From Elymus sibiricus (lineage: Eukaryota > Streptophyta > Magnoliopsida > Poales > Poaceae): DNA of 64,000 nucleotides. The stretch spans positions 282,027,166 to 282,091,165 of the forward strand of contig CM077666.1 of the NCBI GenBank assembly GCA_039707655.1, in the 5' to 3' direction. Below, in pieces: positions 44,632 through 54,037 of the stretch (the stretch's first letter is position 1; each line of letters opens with the position of its first letter). The notes below the pieces were generated by a model. That model searched no databases and was not told where the DNA came from. It worked only from the letters and a program-made list of their open reading frames with translations. The position numbers were made by a program, and so were the translations under genes.

Positions 44632-45643
44632 ATGCAATTCTTTAGGAGTTCTTTGAGGAGGAGATCCTCGGGAGCCTTGTCAAGTGGAAGCTCAGTTCGA
44701 CAGTCTTATGTTGAACCAAGCGAAAGCTCGATGCAAGATGTCGCTAGCAAATCATGCTTGTGGCCTTGCGACGCGTTCATGGAAGGTGCAGGTATTAAGG
44801 AGGAATTTGACCAATTTATTCACAACACAGGGCTTGCTTCCTTCATCGCAGATAAGTGCCCCCAACACCTCAAACTCACGAAAACCTTCACAAAGAAATT
44901 TAAATATTTTCCTCGCGAGTCTAGAGTTTCATTCAACCTATACGATCATTCCTTTACCATGCCATTAGAAATGTTTAGCGATGCATGCAAACTTCCATAT
45001 GAGGGTTCCTTCGATGAACCAACAAAATCCGAGTACGAATCATTTTTAGTCAATCTTTGCTTTGGCGAAGATAGGGGGTTACACAAGGGAGAATTAACAG
45101 CATCCATTTCCCATCACTCCAATATTTTGTGATCTTTAACCGTAAATGTGTGGTAGGCAAACAAGATTGTAGCACACTGTGTGCTCATGATTTGAGTCTC
45201 TTACAAACTGCCATAACTGGGAATAAGGATTATAATCTTGGTGCAATTATTTCACAGAGGTTGCAGCTTAATGCTGCTAGTGGTAATTTTTATGGAGGAA
45301 TTTATGCCTCCCGTGTAGCTGAGAGATTAAATGTTTCACCCTGGCCTAATGACCCTATCCTACCCAGTCAGAATTTAGACTTTGATGCCATGAAGCATCA
45401 TAAGTTCCTTACGGGTACGGCCACCAACTACACATATAACTTGAGATTTAATAAAAAAATGTTGTGCCTGTTGCTTTGCCTGCTCCTGCTCTCTTTGATT
45501 TTCACACTAGGGGAAGATATTATGTTCTTGAGAGCAAGGCCCATGCGTACAATGCGGAGGTTGAAGCTGCTAGAAGGGCCGCAGAGGTTGCTCCGAGGGC
45601 CTCGATGAGCCATCGCCCAGATTATTATTCATACGAATGGTGA
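44632..45643 (+). pseudogene. A1 post-pol ORF (putative plant transposon protein)
   Basis: It starts MQFFRSSLRRRSSGAL. Conserved blocks shared with the 339-aa A2 protein are WPCDAFMEGAG, FIADKCPQHLKLT, LYDHSFTMPLEMFSDACKLP, FLVNLCFGEDRG, GAIISQRLQLNAASGNFYGG and ALPAPALFDF (shifted frame). One frameshift lies near 45120 and another in an A7 run at about 45456-45462. The restored stop is TGA 45641-45643. The protein resembles the family annotated as putative plant transposon protein or Athila ORF1-like. There is no signal peptide or membrane anchor. Function is unknown. Confidence 0.72.
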
Positions 45644-45666
45644 TTACCTAGCTAGGCCAAAAGCCT

Positions 45667-45680
45667 AAGCTTGGGGGAGT
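45667..45680 (+). other. A1 internal polypurine-tract-like motif
   Basis: AAGCTTGGGGGAGT lies 24 nt past the post-pol stop. It is identical over 14 bases to the true polypurine tract at 47737-47750. G1 and A2 have equivalents in the same place. Confidence 0.7.
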
Positions 45681-47735
45681 ACGTATTTCCACCGACATTA
45701 CATTCATGTTCGCACATTTCATTGTCGGTGTCCATACTTTTTCATTGTAATATCCATGCTAGATTTTTTCTTGCTTTCTTCTTGTGTGTTTGAAAAACTT
45801 TGAGAAAACCCAAAAAAATAAATTTCCTACTTCTTTTTAGTTTTTCTTTCTAGCTTAGTTTAATTGTTGCATCAAAAGAAAACCCAAAAAGATTTCTCAC
45901 TTCTTCTTTTACTTGTTGGGAGCTTTCCTGTGTAAATAGTTTTTCTCGTTTTTGTTTTTCTTCTTTAATTTGCTTTCTTCAAGAAAAAACTGAAAACTCC
46001 AAAAATATTTCAGTGTGTTTCTCAAAAATTCTTTTCTTTTTACTCGAGTCATACCTAGGAGAAGACCACGATGAAATTATTGAGTGGTTCTCATCTGCAT
46101 TACCGTTTATCTAACAAAGAACCCATATTACTTTGTCTTCTCCTGAGTAAATGTTTGCAGATTCGAGCTTAGTCCACGGTATTCTTGCACTATTATTATT
46201 TTCTTATCATTCGGCCGTGCAAGTGAAAGGCAATAATGACGACATTTGATGAATTGACTATGGCAGAGAAAGGCGGGTATGAACTCAACTTCTTTTTGTT
46301 TTTGTAAATATGTTTAACCTAGTATCCCTTGATTCAGCTCATTATGATCAAACATGTTTGCAATGACCATTAGAGATTATAGTCGTTCATGCCATGCTTA
46401 AGTAGCTAGGAGTGGATAATGATTTATCTTGGATGTCAACATGCATTAAAATGGTTGTGATGCGGTATGATGATATGGTATCCTCCTCTGAATGCTTCAA
46501 GTGGCTTGACTTGGCACATGTTCACGCATGTAGTTGAATCAAAACAAACATAGCCTTCATGATATTTATGTTCATGGTGTCCATATCCTACTCATGCTAG
46601 TATTCAATGTTGATTATATGTAATGCATGTTCATGACCGTCTTCGCTCTCTAGCTGACCGCTTCTCAATCTAACTACTAGCCTTCGCCTGTACTAAGTGG
46701 GAATATTGCTTGTGCATCAAAACCCTTAAACCAAGTTATGCCAGATGAGTCCACTATATCTACCTATATGCAGTATTACCCTGTCGTTCCAAAGTAAATT
46801 TGCATGTGCCACCTCTAAAATTCAAATGAACATCTGTTTTGTGTGCCTGGACGGCTCATGGAGCGATAGGGGGTGGTCAGTATCTTCCATGCTAAGCGGG
46901 TTATTCTCATGATGAGTGTTTATTCACTTGTCCTTACACGAGAGGGGCGGTAATAGGGATTCCCAGTCCTGAAATCAAAAATAAAAAATAATTAAACAAA
47001 ACTCCCCCAGGAATGTTGTTGGTTTGGATAGTACCCGTGGATGCGGCTCGCAGTGGAGTGTGATTGTTGGTGGAGGGGGAGTAAACCTTTACTTTTACCG
47101 CTTGGGAACCGCCGCTAATTTGTTTAGCATGGAAGATACTGATAACTCTTGGTCATGACATTGACAGGAAGGGTGTACCCCCCAAAATTATATCTACCTC
47201 TGTTTTAAACTTTGAGCTCTGGCACCGCTGCAAATCCATGCTTCCCTCTACAAAGGGACAATCTATTTACTTTTATGTTGAGTCATCACCTTCTCGAATA
47301 AGCGCCAGACCTGAGAGCACTATTGTCATCCTCATGCATTGTGTATAGTTGATGTTGGGAGCAGCATGACTGGACCTTTTCTACCATGAATTACAATGTT
47401 TAGTCACTGCTTGAACTTTGGAGGTGCTCTGCATTTATGTTTTGCGGTCTCAGAAAGGGCTAGCGAGATACCACTATTGTCATATTGTATCATGATTGTT
47501 TTGACAAAATGTTAGCGCTTGAGATATCTTATTATTGCTTGCTAGTTGTATATGTTATTGTTATGAGTAAATATAATTTCTAAGAGTTATTGTTAACATG
47601 GTTAGTCATAATCTTTGTTGAAAACCTGGGTGCTACTTAAGCATATATATGTAAACAAGAGCAAAAGAGTTCATCAAAGTTTTTCTTTATCACTTTCAAT
47701 TTGTCAACTGAATTGCTTGAGGACAAGCAAAGGTT
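45681..47735 (+). other. A1 long 3' untranslated region
   Basis: About 2 kb of T-rich then mixed sequence carries no ORF of note on either strand. The first 1 kb aligns with the inverted A2 copy (60603-59587). No domain was recognised. Confidence 0.7.
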
Positions 47736-47750
47736 TAAGCTTGGGGGAGT
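47736..47750 (+). other. A1 polypurine tract
   Basis: TAAGCTTGGGGGAGT directly abuts the 3' LTR (tgatacgtct, 47751). It is identical to the G1 tract. Confidence 0.85.
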
Positions 47751-49119
47751 TGATACGTCTCCAACGTATCTAATTTTCCTCGCCCTTTTGCCCTTGTTTT
47801 GGACTCTAATTTGCATGATTTGAATGGAACTAACCCAGACTGATGCTGTTTTCAGTAGAACTACCATGGTGTTGTTTTTGTGCAGAAATAAAAGTTCTCG
47901 GAATGGAACGAACCTTTTTGGAGATTTATTTCAAAATAAATAAAAATTACTGGAGCCAAAATCCATCGAAGAGGGGGGCTAGGGTTAGCATCACTCACCA
48001 AGGCGCGCCAGGCCCCCCTTGCCCTATCTCCGCCACTATAAATTCCTTTTTTTGAAGAGAAAAATCAGAGATAAAGAATTATCGCATTTTACTATACAGA
48101 ACCATTGCCACCTCCTATTCGTCATCAGGAGGCCAGATCTGGAGCCCGTTTGGGGCTCCGGAGAGGGGAATCTTCGGTCTTCGTCATCACCTTTCTCCAT
48201 CGCCAATTCCATGATGCTCCCTACTGGGAGTGAGTAATTCCTTCGTAGGCTTGCTGGTCGGTGAGGAGTTGGATGAGATTCATCATGTAATCGAGTTAGT
48301 TTTGTTAGGGCTTGATCACTAGTATCCATTATGTTCTGAGATTGATGTTGCTATGACTTTGCTATGCCTAGTGCTTGTCACTAGGGCCAGAGTGCCATGA
48401 TTTCAGATCTGAACTGTTTATGTTATCATCTCTATATCCATGTTCTTGATCCGATCTTGCCTAGTCATACGCACCTATTACGTGCTATGATCCGTCAACC
48501 CCATAGTGACAATATTTGGGATACTTCGCGGTGATGACCGTAGTTTGAGGAGTTCATGTATTCACCATGTGTTAATGCTTTGTTCCGGTTCTCTATTAAA
48601 AGGAGGCCTTAATATCCCTTAGTTTCCTTATGGACCCCGCTGCCACGGGAGGGTAGGACAAAAGGTGTCATGCAAGTTCTTTTCCATATGCACGTATGAC
48701 TATTTACGGAATACATGCCTACATTACATCGATGAATTGAGATAGTTCTATATCGCCCTAGGTTATGACTGTTACATGACGAATATCATCCAATGAGTTA
48801 CCGATCCAGTGCCTACGACCTTCCCATTTATTGCTCTTGCTAAGTTACTACTGCTGTTGCTGCTATTCCAACTGCTACAAAACTATTGCTACTACTGTCA
48901 CCGCTACTGTTACTATTGCTACTGCTATCAAAACTATCATATTACTGTGCTACTGATCACTCTGCTGTAGATATTTAATCTCCAGGTGTGGTTGAATTAA
49001 AAACTCAACTGCTAATACTCTCAAGTATTCTTTGGCTCCCCTTGTGTCGAATCTGTAAATTTGGGTTGAATACTCAACACTCGAAAACTGTTGTGATCCC
49101 CTATACTTGTGGGTTATCA
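47751..49119 (+). repeat. A1 3' LTR
   Basis: 1369 bp with TATA box at 48037-48043. It lacks some 25-30 bp of the GC-rich inverted repeat present in the 5' LTR (about 48005-48020 versus 39845-39885). It ends gggttatca at 49119. Confidence 0.92.
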
Positions 49120-49347
49120 CGCCGCTATCATAGCTGCAGGGTCCATGCCCAGAGCCTTGTGGAAGGCGACTTTGTCCTTAGGCGCGTTCAGTCTGCCAAG
49201 GGTACCAACAAGTTGACGCCGAAGTGGGAAGGCCCTTACCGGGTAGCACGAGTCACCAGACCTGGCGCAGTCCGTCTAGAGACTGAAGATGGCACCAAGG
49301 TGCTTAACTCATGGAATATTGAGCATCTTCGTAAGTTCTACCCGTGA
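49120..49347 (+). pseudogene. T3 integrase, C-terminal part
   Basis: Directly after A1 the frame continues the integrase: YHSCRVHAQSLVEGDFVLRR, then LTPKWEGPYRVARVTRPGAV and the ending WNIEHLRKFYP with TGA. This is the standard C-terminal DNA-binding tail of Gypsy integrases. It joins to the part ending at 39586 once A1 and one TSD copy are removed. Confidence 0.9.
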
Positions 49348-50383
49348 GGCGCGACTGCCGGGCTCAGTCTCCGGTAGCCACCTTTTGTACAAGCTTTGCC
49401 AAAGTTGCATGTAACCCTTTGTACAAAGCCAGGCGCAGACCGTGTGCAACAATAATAAAGCTAGGCATGGCATCATATCTTTGCATTGCATGTTCATTAT
49501 GCATATTTATGATTGCGATGTCATCACCTTTTTTAAGTTCTAGAGATTTGCTAGAGTACTTGTTAAGCCTATAATCCTTGTTGCCGCATTCTGTCCTCAA
49601 GGGATAGAGGCCTCTTGCCCTATGTGTTTTTGCCACTAGGAAAATATAGAAGGAGGGAAAAGGAACAAGGACGGTGGCCCAGCGTACTCGAGAAAGGGAT
49701 ATTGCCTAAAAAGATAAGTTTAATTGCATATCCCAAGTTTATGTTGTTTACTCCCATAAAGGAAATCCTTGCGCTCTTTTCGGATGTGTTCGGTAGAGTC
49801 CCCCACGTGGTGAAAACCCTTGTCGGGACGAGCCATTCCCCAGCCCCTGATACTTATCAGCCCCTGGGGAGCCGCGCCGATACCGACAAGGAGCCCTACC
49901 GGGGAACAACGCCAGCCTGCTGCCGGGGGCTCGCTCCCCTTTTGGCACTCATGGTTAGTAGTCACCCGGCAAGCGGTTCCATGCAGCAAGGACAAAAACA
50001 TACTGACACAACAAAAACAAAGGGAAAAAAGGATAGTACTCAAGGAAGTGAAATAACATTCATTCATTTGTTCCTACAAAATGGATCAAGATACATTGGA
50101 GAGCTCCTTCCTAATAAATCTTTATTTGACTTTCTCCCCTAGGAGCAAGATACAAAAAGAAAAATGGTGAAAGGGAGACCTAAGCAGAAGCCTAGCCTGA
50201 CCCTGTGCGGGCTGTCGGGGAACGGCTCGGCGGAACCACCGGCAAAGAAGACGAAACCGGAGTCCATGAGCCTGCCAAGGTCGAGCTGAGGAGGAGAGGC
50301 GGCGCCCAAGTCAAGAACCCCCTGACAAATCGCTCTGTCGTGGGAAGGGCGGAGCTCGATGACGATGATGGTGCAGTCGGCGG
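49348..50383 (+). other. T3 region between IN and antisense ORF
   Basis: No gag-pol homology remains. It contains cttttgtacaa text shared with T2 at about 23650. Several open frames (for example 49615-50142) lack conserved motifs and I treat them as chance. It probably includes the 3' end of the antisense transcript. Confidence 0.5.
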
Positions 50384-50866
50384 TCAGCTGGAGCCCAGGT
50401 CGTCGTACTCCGACTTGACGGCCTGGAGCTCGCTATCGCCGTCTTCACCGACACTATCCTCCTCGTCGCTATCGCTCGAGGAGGAGCTTTCGTCACCGCT
50501 CGAGCTCTCTTCACAATAGCCAAGACGAGCGCCCGAACACCCATAGATCTTGACGGAGAGCGTGTCGGCCTCCACCAGCTTGAAGCTGAGTACATACCCG
50601 CTTGTGAAGTTATGAGCGCATGCGAAGGTCTTCCACCCATGCCTGAAGAACATGACGCGGGGCGCCAGAAACTCGATGTCGACCCGCGCGGCACCATTGC
50701 AGCAGCCGTGCACGCGCAACCACATCGCGTGCGGCTTGTCAACCTCCATCACCCTGGCGAAAGGACGGGGGAGCCGCAAGCAGCTACGAGGGGGACCATG
50801 CAGCCCAATGACGAACTCCAGCACCGTGCTTTCATTATGTTCCACTGCTAAGGATGAAGCAGCCAC
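50384..50866 (-). CDS. T3 antisense ORF: plant B3-like DNA-binding domain
   Basis: The frame of 160 codons is uninterrupted, unusual in this decayed element. After a short N-terminus, VEFLAP-type B3 text runs from about residue 50 to 115: WLRVHGCCNGAARVDIEFLA, then FFRHGWKTFACAHNF and GYVLSFKLVEADTLSVKIYG. The spacing of the GW-x-x-FA-x-x-H block and the FKL and VKIYG strands matches REM-type plant B3 domains. The C-terminus is an acidic Ser/Asp/Glu tail. A TATA box (CTATAAAT) lies at 51176-51169, about 300 bp upstream. It occupies the slot where T1 and T2 have a different antisense gene. It might bind DNA or be captured cargo. Confidence 0.65.
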   Translation of the reverse strand: MAASSLAVEHNESTVLEFVIGLHGPPRSCLRLPRPFARVMEVDKPHAMWLRVHGCCNGAARVDIEFLAPRVMFFRHGWKTFACAHNFTSGYVLSFKLVEADTLSVKIYGCSGARLGYCEESSSGDESSSSSDSDEEDSVGEDGDSELQAVKSEYDDLGSS

Positions 50867-51488
50867 CGGAGGAGGGTCGGGGACGGCGCTCCGCCTCCCC
50901 TGACCACGAGCCCTGCGCTAGCTCCGGCCTCTTCTAGCCCTCCCGCCACGCGTGCTGGGACCACCTCTCGTCATCGGGGCTGAAGCAGCGGCATGATCCC
51001 GAAGGGAAGCTCTCGTCACCCCAACTGAAGCTGAGAGTCGTCCTTGCCCCCTCGTCATGCCGAGACCTAGCGTGGCTCGAGGACGAACCAGAAGAGAAGG
51101 ACAAGCCGTGTGGGCTTGGGAATAAGGTGGAGATGGAGATGGATGAGCATCGCCACTGTGACCCCCTAATTTATAGGGAAGGGCACTGGCTCTCCTCCGC
51201 TCCAGAGCGACCGCCCATCTCCACCAATCCCACTACCCATGACTCACGGGCGAACAGGTAACCGCCCCATTGCTTCAATCCATGGCGCTGTAGTTTCTGC
51301 CACGACCAGGCCTTTAAGTCACACGCACCCACCGCAAGCTCGCCACGATGCATGCAGCGTGCGTGGCGGAAATGGCCTGAGGTAGTGGGTAAGTGCTGAC
51401 TAGTAAAATGGCGGTTACTCCCCCACATTGCGCGCCTGTGCATAAATTTTGGGCCTGACCCAACGGCACCGGGCAAGCATGTGTGGGC
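50867..51488 (-). promoter_or_regulatory. Promoter and leader region of the B3-like antisense ORF
   Basis: This is non-coding sequence between the antisense ATG and the T3 polypurine tract. CTATAAAT on the minus strand (51176-51169) is a good TATA box. No other element was recognised. Confidence 0.5.
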
Positions 51489-51503
51489 CAGACCCGGGGG
51501 CTC
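51489..51503 (+). other. T3 polypurine tract
   Basis: agacccgggggctcc abuts the 3' LTR start. It shares the CCCGGGGGCT core with T1 and T2. Confidence 0.8.
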
Positions 51504-52420
51504 CTATCGGTGCACTAGGACAGGGGTATCCAATGCCCCTGTATTATGCACAGGCAGTAGTAGCAAAACCCATGAAACACAAGCATAAACCAAACAAGCA
51601 TTCAAGATCCAGATTCCGGCAGCAGCAACCTACAAAAGGCCAAGCAATGCCGGCAAGACCAACGCAATAGCCCAGGAGGGGCCCAAGGCATGCCAGCCAC
51701 GTCCCCGGTGCCTGCAGGGGACCGAGGCACGCACATCTTCAGGAAGACCCGGCAAGCCATCCCCCGGCAGGCGCGAGCTGACCGGCCATCGCTCCACCGC
51801 ATCACGACGCCAGTCACTTGTCGATGCGGTGTCGAGCCCTCAGGTGGCTAAGTGGCTCCCGCTAAGCACGTGGCGGTGCACCGGAAGACAGATTCTGCCT
51901 AGTTGACACACGTCCAGAAGCGTGTCAAGACCCTGAGCAATGGCTAGCTAAGTGGTGGCAAGAGCTTACCGGGGGTGTACCTCGCGCGCCACCTAGACTA
52001 GCAATCATGGTATTTTGTCCTAAATGCCATAGTTAGGTATGATAGCTCTGTTAGCTATCTAATCGCTAGATAAAGATTGTTTTGCCACTTTGGTTTCCCC
52101 TTGCCTATAAAAGGAGGCCCAAGGCAATCTAGTTCAGGATTCGGACCTTTGGACACTTGTACTATCGTAGTGGCACACCCGAAGGCAACCCTTGCTGGGT
52201 TAGAGCGCTGCGTGTGCTTCGTGTTCCCTGAGATCAATCCACCAAAGCAGGAGTAGGGTTTTACACTTCTCAGCGGCCCGAACCTGGGTAAAACCACTAG
52301 CATCCTGATCGTCATGCTGTGGCCATGATCTCCGCTCTTTGTGCAACATGACCTAGCCCCGGGCGAACCACAAAGGGACCTCTGGTCCCATAGGTGATCG
52401 TGTGCATCCGTGCCCCGATA
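51504..52420 (+). repeat. T3 3' LTR
   Basis: 917 bp, beginning tatcggtgca and ending ccgata, so both terminal dinucleotides carry G-to-A or C-to-T changes relative to the 5' LTR. The TATA box is at 52106-52112. The TSD caaaa follows at 52421-52425. Confidence 0.93.
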
Positions 52421-52425
52421 CAAAA

Positions 52426-53001
52426 GTGTCGCAAAACCCTCTTTGTCCAGATTCAGATTTGAGCAACTTTACATTGCCAGCTGTCACCTATTGTTCTCAA
52501 ACTTTGTGGAAATGTTCTAATCCCCTAATGATGCCACTAAACCAAGTGGTGCATAAAGGAGAATAAACTAGCCTAGCTGGATCTAAGCAAGTCCATTTAT
52601 GCCCATTTTTAGGGTTAGAAATAATTGTATTGGCAAGTTTTCTCAAATGAGCTGGAAATTTGTTAGCAGGACCAATTGGTTTTACCATTTACTCTTGGTA
52701 AATATCAAGGCCATTGGATACTCCTAGATGCCCCAGGACAACAACAAACACCTTCTGTCATAAACTAGTGGACAAGCAAACTTAGCCCAAAAAGATTTCC
52801 CTTGCCAGAAACCTTTTACCACATCATGTGCTACCCCCCTTCTACCTCCACTAAGTTTTTCTTGCCCTAGATGAATTCTTGAGGGGGTAAAACCCCAAGA
52901 TTCCCTCTTTTGGACAATATTGGCATGACCTTCCTCCCCCTCTCCTATTCTTCTGTACATGCAAATACCCCCAAAGTTTACCACAAGCTCATTTGCATTA
53001 T
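52426..53001. other. Base sequence, middle part
   Basis: This continues the sequence interrupted at 32397. No ORF with homology was seen on either strand. Old, unassigned repeat or intergenic DNA. Confidence 0.5.
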
Positions 53002-53006
53002 AATGC

Positions 53007-53250
53007 TGTAACACCCCGTTACGCCTGGCGGGATCTACACTGGCCCCACAAACCAACTCTAGTCTTTCCTGCACACTTTGTCCTCATTCGTGCACACCCG
53101 GGACCAACTTCCCGGTCGGTCACCCATCCTAGAATTGCTCCAAGCCAAGCACGCTTAACTTTGGAGTTCTTTTCGAATGGGCTCCCAGAAAAGAAGGAAT
53201 TCCTTGTTGATATGAGTAGTCTATTATTCCTATTAAGCCAGGCTCTCACA
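53007..53250 (-). repeat. Cassandra LTR copy A (244 bp)
   Basis: Plus-strand ends are tgtaacaccc and gctctcaca. It contains the 5S-like block at 53111-53172. Confidence 0.9.
53111..53172 (-). ncRNA. 5S rRNA-like segment in Cassandra LTR A
   Basis: The minus strand contains agaactccaaagttaagcg and, after a diverged stretch, taggatgggtgacc. These match the central and box C regions of plant 5S rRNA, including the internal RNA polymerase III promoter. In Cassandra this segment is reported to be an independently transcribed pol III unit. Here it is partial, and activity is not shown. Confidence 0.8.
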
Positions 53251-53445
53251 TCAACCCCCACTCAAAGGAACCGACGTCCTCGTCGGCCCATCAGGAACGT
53301 TCCCTCTTGGCACACGTATGCGCGTCCAGTCTGGCATATGTGCCATGCCGTGTGCCACGACGGGCCACACGCGCCATCCGCCACATGTCCGTGCACCTGA
53401 CCCGCGCATGCCCATGTAACCGCAAGGGTCGGCTCTGATACCAAT

Positions 53446-53689
53446 TGTAACACCCCGTTACGCCTGGCGGGATCTAGACTGGCCCCACAGACCAACACTA
53501 GTCTTTCCTGTGCACTTTGTCCTCACTCGTGCGCACCCGGGACCAACTTCCCGGTCGGTCACCCATCCTAGAATCGCTCCAAGCCAAACACGCTTAACTT
53601 TGGAGTTCTTTTCGAATGGGCTCCCAGAAAAGAAGGAATTCCTTGTTGATATGAGTAGTCTATCATTCCTATTAAGCCAGGCTCTCACA
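53446..53689 (-). repeat. Cassandra LTR copy B (244 bp)
   Basis: Same length and ends as copy A, with few base differences. It is shared by both tandem units. Confidence 0.9.
53550..53612 (-). ncRNA. 5S rRNA-like segment in Cassandra LTR B
   Basis: Same 5S match as copy A. The box A region reads agttaagcgtgtttgg, with one C-to-T change against copy A, and the box C core ggatgggtgacc is intact. Confidence 0.8.
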
Positions 53690-53872
53690 TACACCCCCAC
53701 TCAAAGGAACCGACGTCCTCGTCGGTCCATCAGGAACGTTCCCTCTTGGCACACGTATGCGCGTCTAGTCTGGCACATGTGCCACGATGGGCTACACGCG
53801 CCATGTGCCACATGTCCGTGCACCTGACCCACGCATGCCCATGTAACCGCAAGGGTCGGCTCTGATACCAAT

Positions 53873-54032
53873 TGTAACACCCCGTTACGCCTGGCGGGAT
53901 CTAGACTAGCCCCACAGACCAACACTAGTCTTTCCTGCGCACTTTGTCCTCACTCATGCGCACCGACCAGAAAAGAAGGAATTCCTTATTGATATGAGTA
54001 GTCTATCATTCCTATTAAGCTCGGCTCTCACA
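53873..54032 (-). repeat. Cassandra LTR copy C, 5S segment deleted
   Basis: It begins and ends like copies A and B but is 160 bp. The missing 84 bp, between gcgcacc and gaccagaaaag, removes exactly the 5S-like block. Confidence 0.88.
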
Positions 54033-54037
54033 AATGC

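Larger units (their letters stand above)
39587..49119 (+). mobile_element. A1: Athila-like retrotransposon without RT, RNase H or IN
   Basis: LTRs of 1399 bp (39587-40985) and 1369 bp (47751-49119) bound it, with TG...CA ends (tgatacgtct to gggttatca). The flanks are cgcct (39582-39586) and cgccg (49120-49124), a TSD with one mutated base. Joining the flanks restores the T3 integrase frame. The interior has PBS, gag, PR, an intron-bearing leader, a post-pol ORF, a 2-kb UTR and a polypurine tract. No RT, RNase H or IN motif was found anywhere between the LTRs, so it is non-autonomous by structure. Confidence 0.9.
32398..52420 (+). mobile_element. T3: Tat-like Gypsy retrotransposon with antisense B3-like ORF, split by A1
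   Basis: LTRs of 918 bp (32398-33315) and 917 bp (51504-52420) are flanked by a perfect TSD CAAAA (32393-32397 and 52421-52425). The internal order is PBS, gag, PR, RT, RNase H remnant, archaeal-type RNase H, IN, antisense ORF, polypurine tract. This is the Tat-lineage layout. A1 interrupts the integrase at 39586/49120. Without A1 the element is about 10.5 kb. Many TAG and TGA codons make it defective. Confidence 0.92.
53007..54032 (-). mobile_element. Tandem Cassandra TRIM (LTR-int-LTR-int-LTR)
   Basis: Three LTR copies (53007-53250, 53446-53689, 53873-54032) alternate with two internal segments. Read on the minus strand, LTRs run TGTGAGAGCC to GGTGTTACA. They are followed by a tRNA-iMet primer site ATTGGTATCAGAGCC (53445-53431 and 53872-53858). 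The LTRs include a 5S rRNA-like segment, the hallmark of Cassandra. One unit (LTR 244, internal 195, LTR 244) is 683 bp, within the known Cassandra size range. The whole array has one TSD, AATGC (53002-53006 and 54033-54037). Confidence 0.92.
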
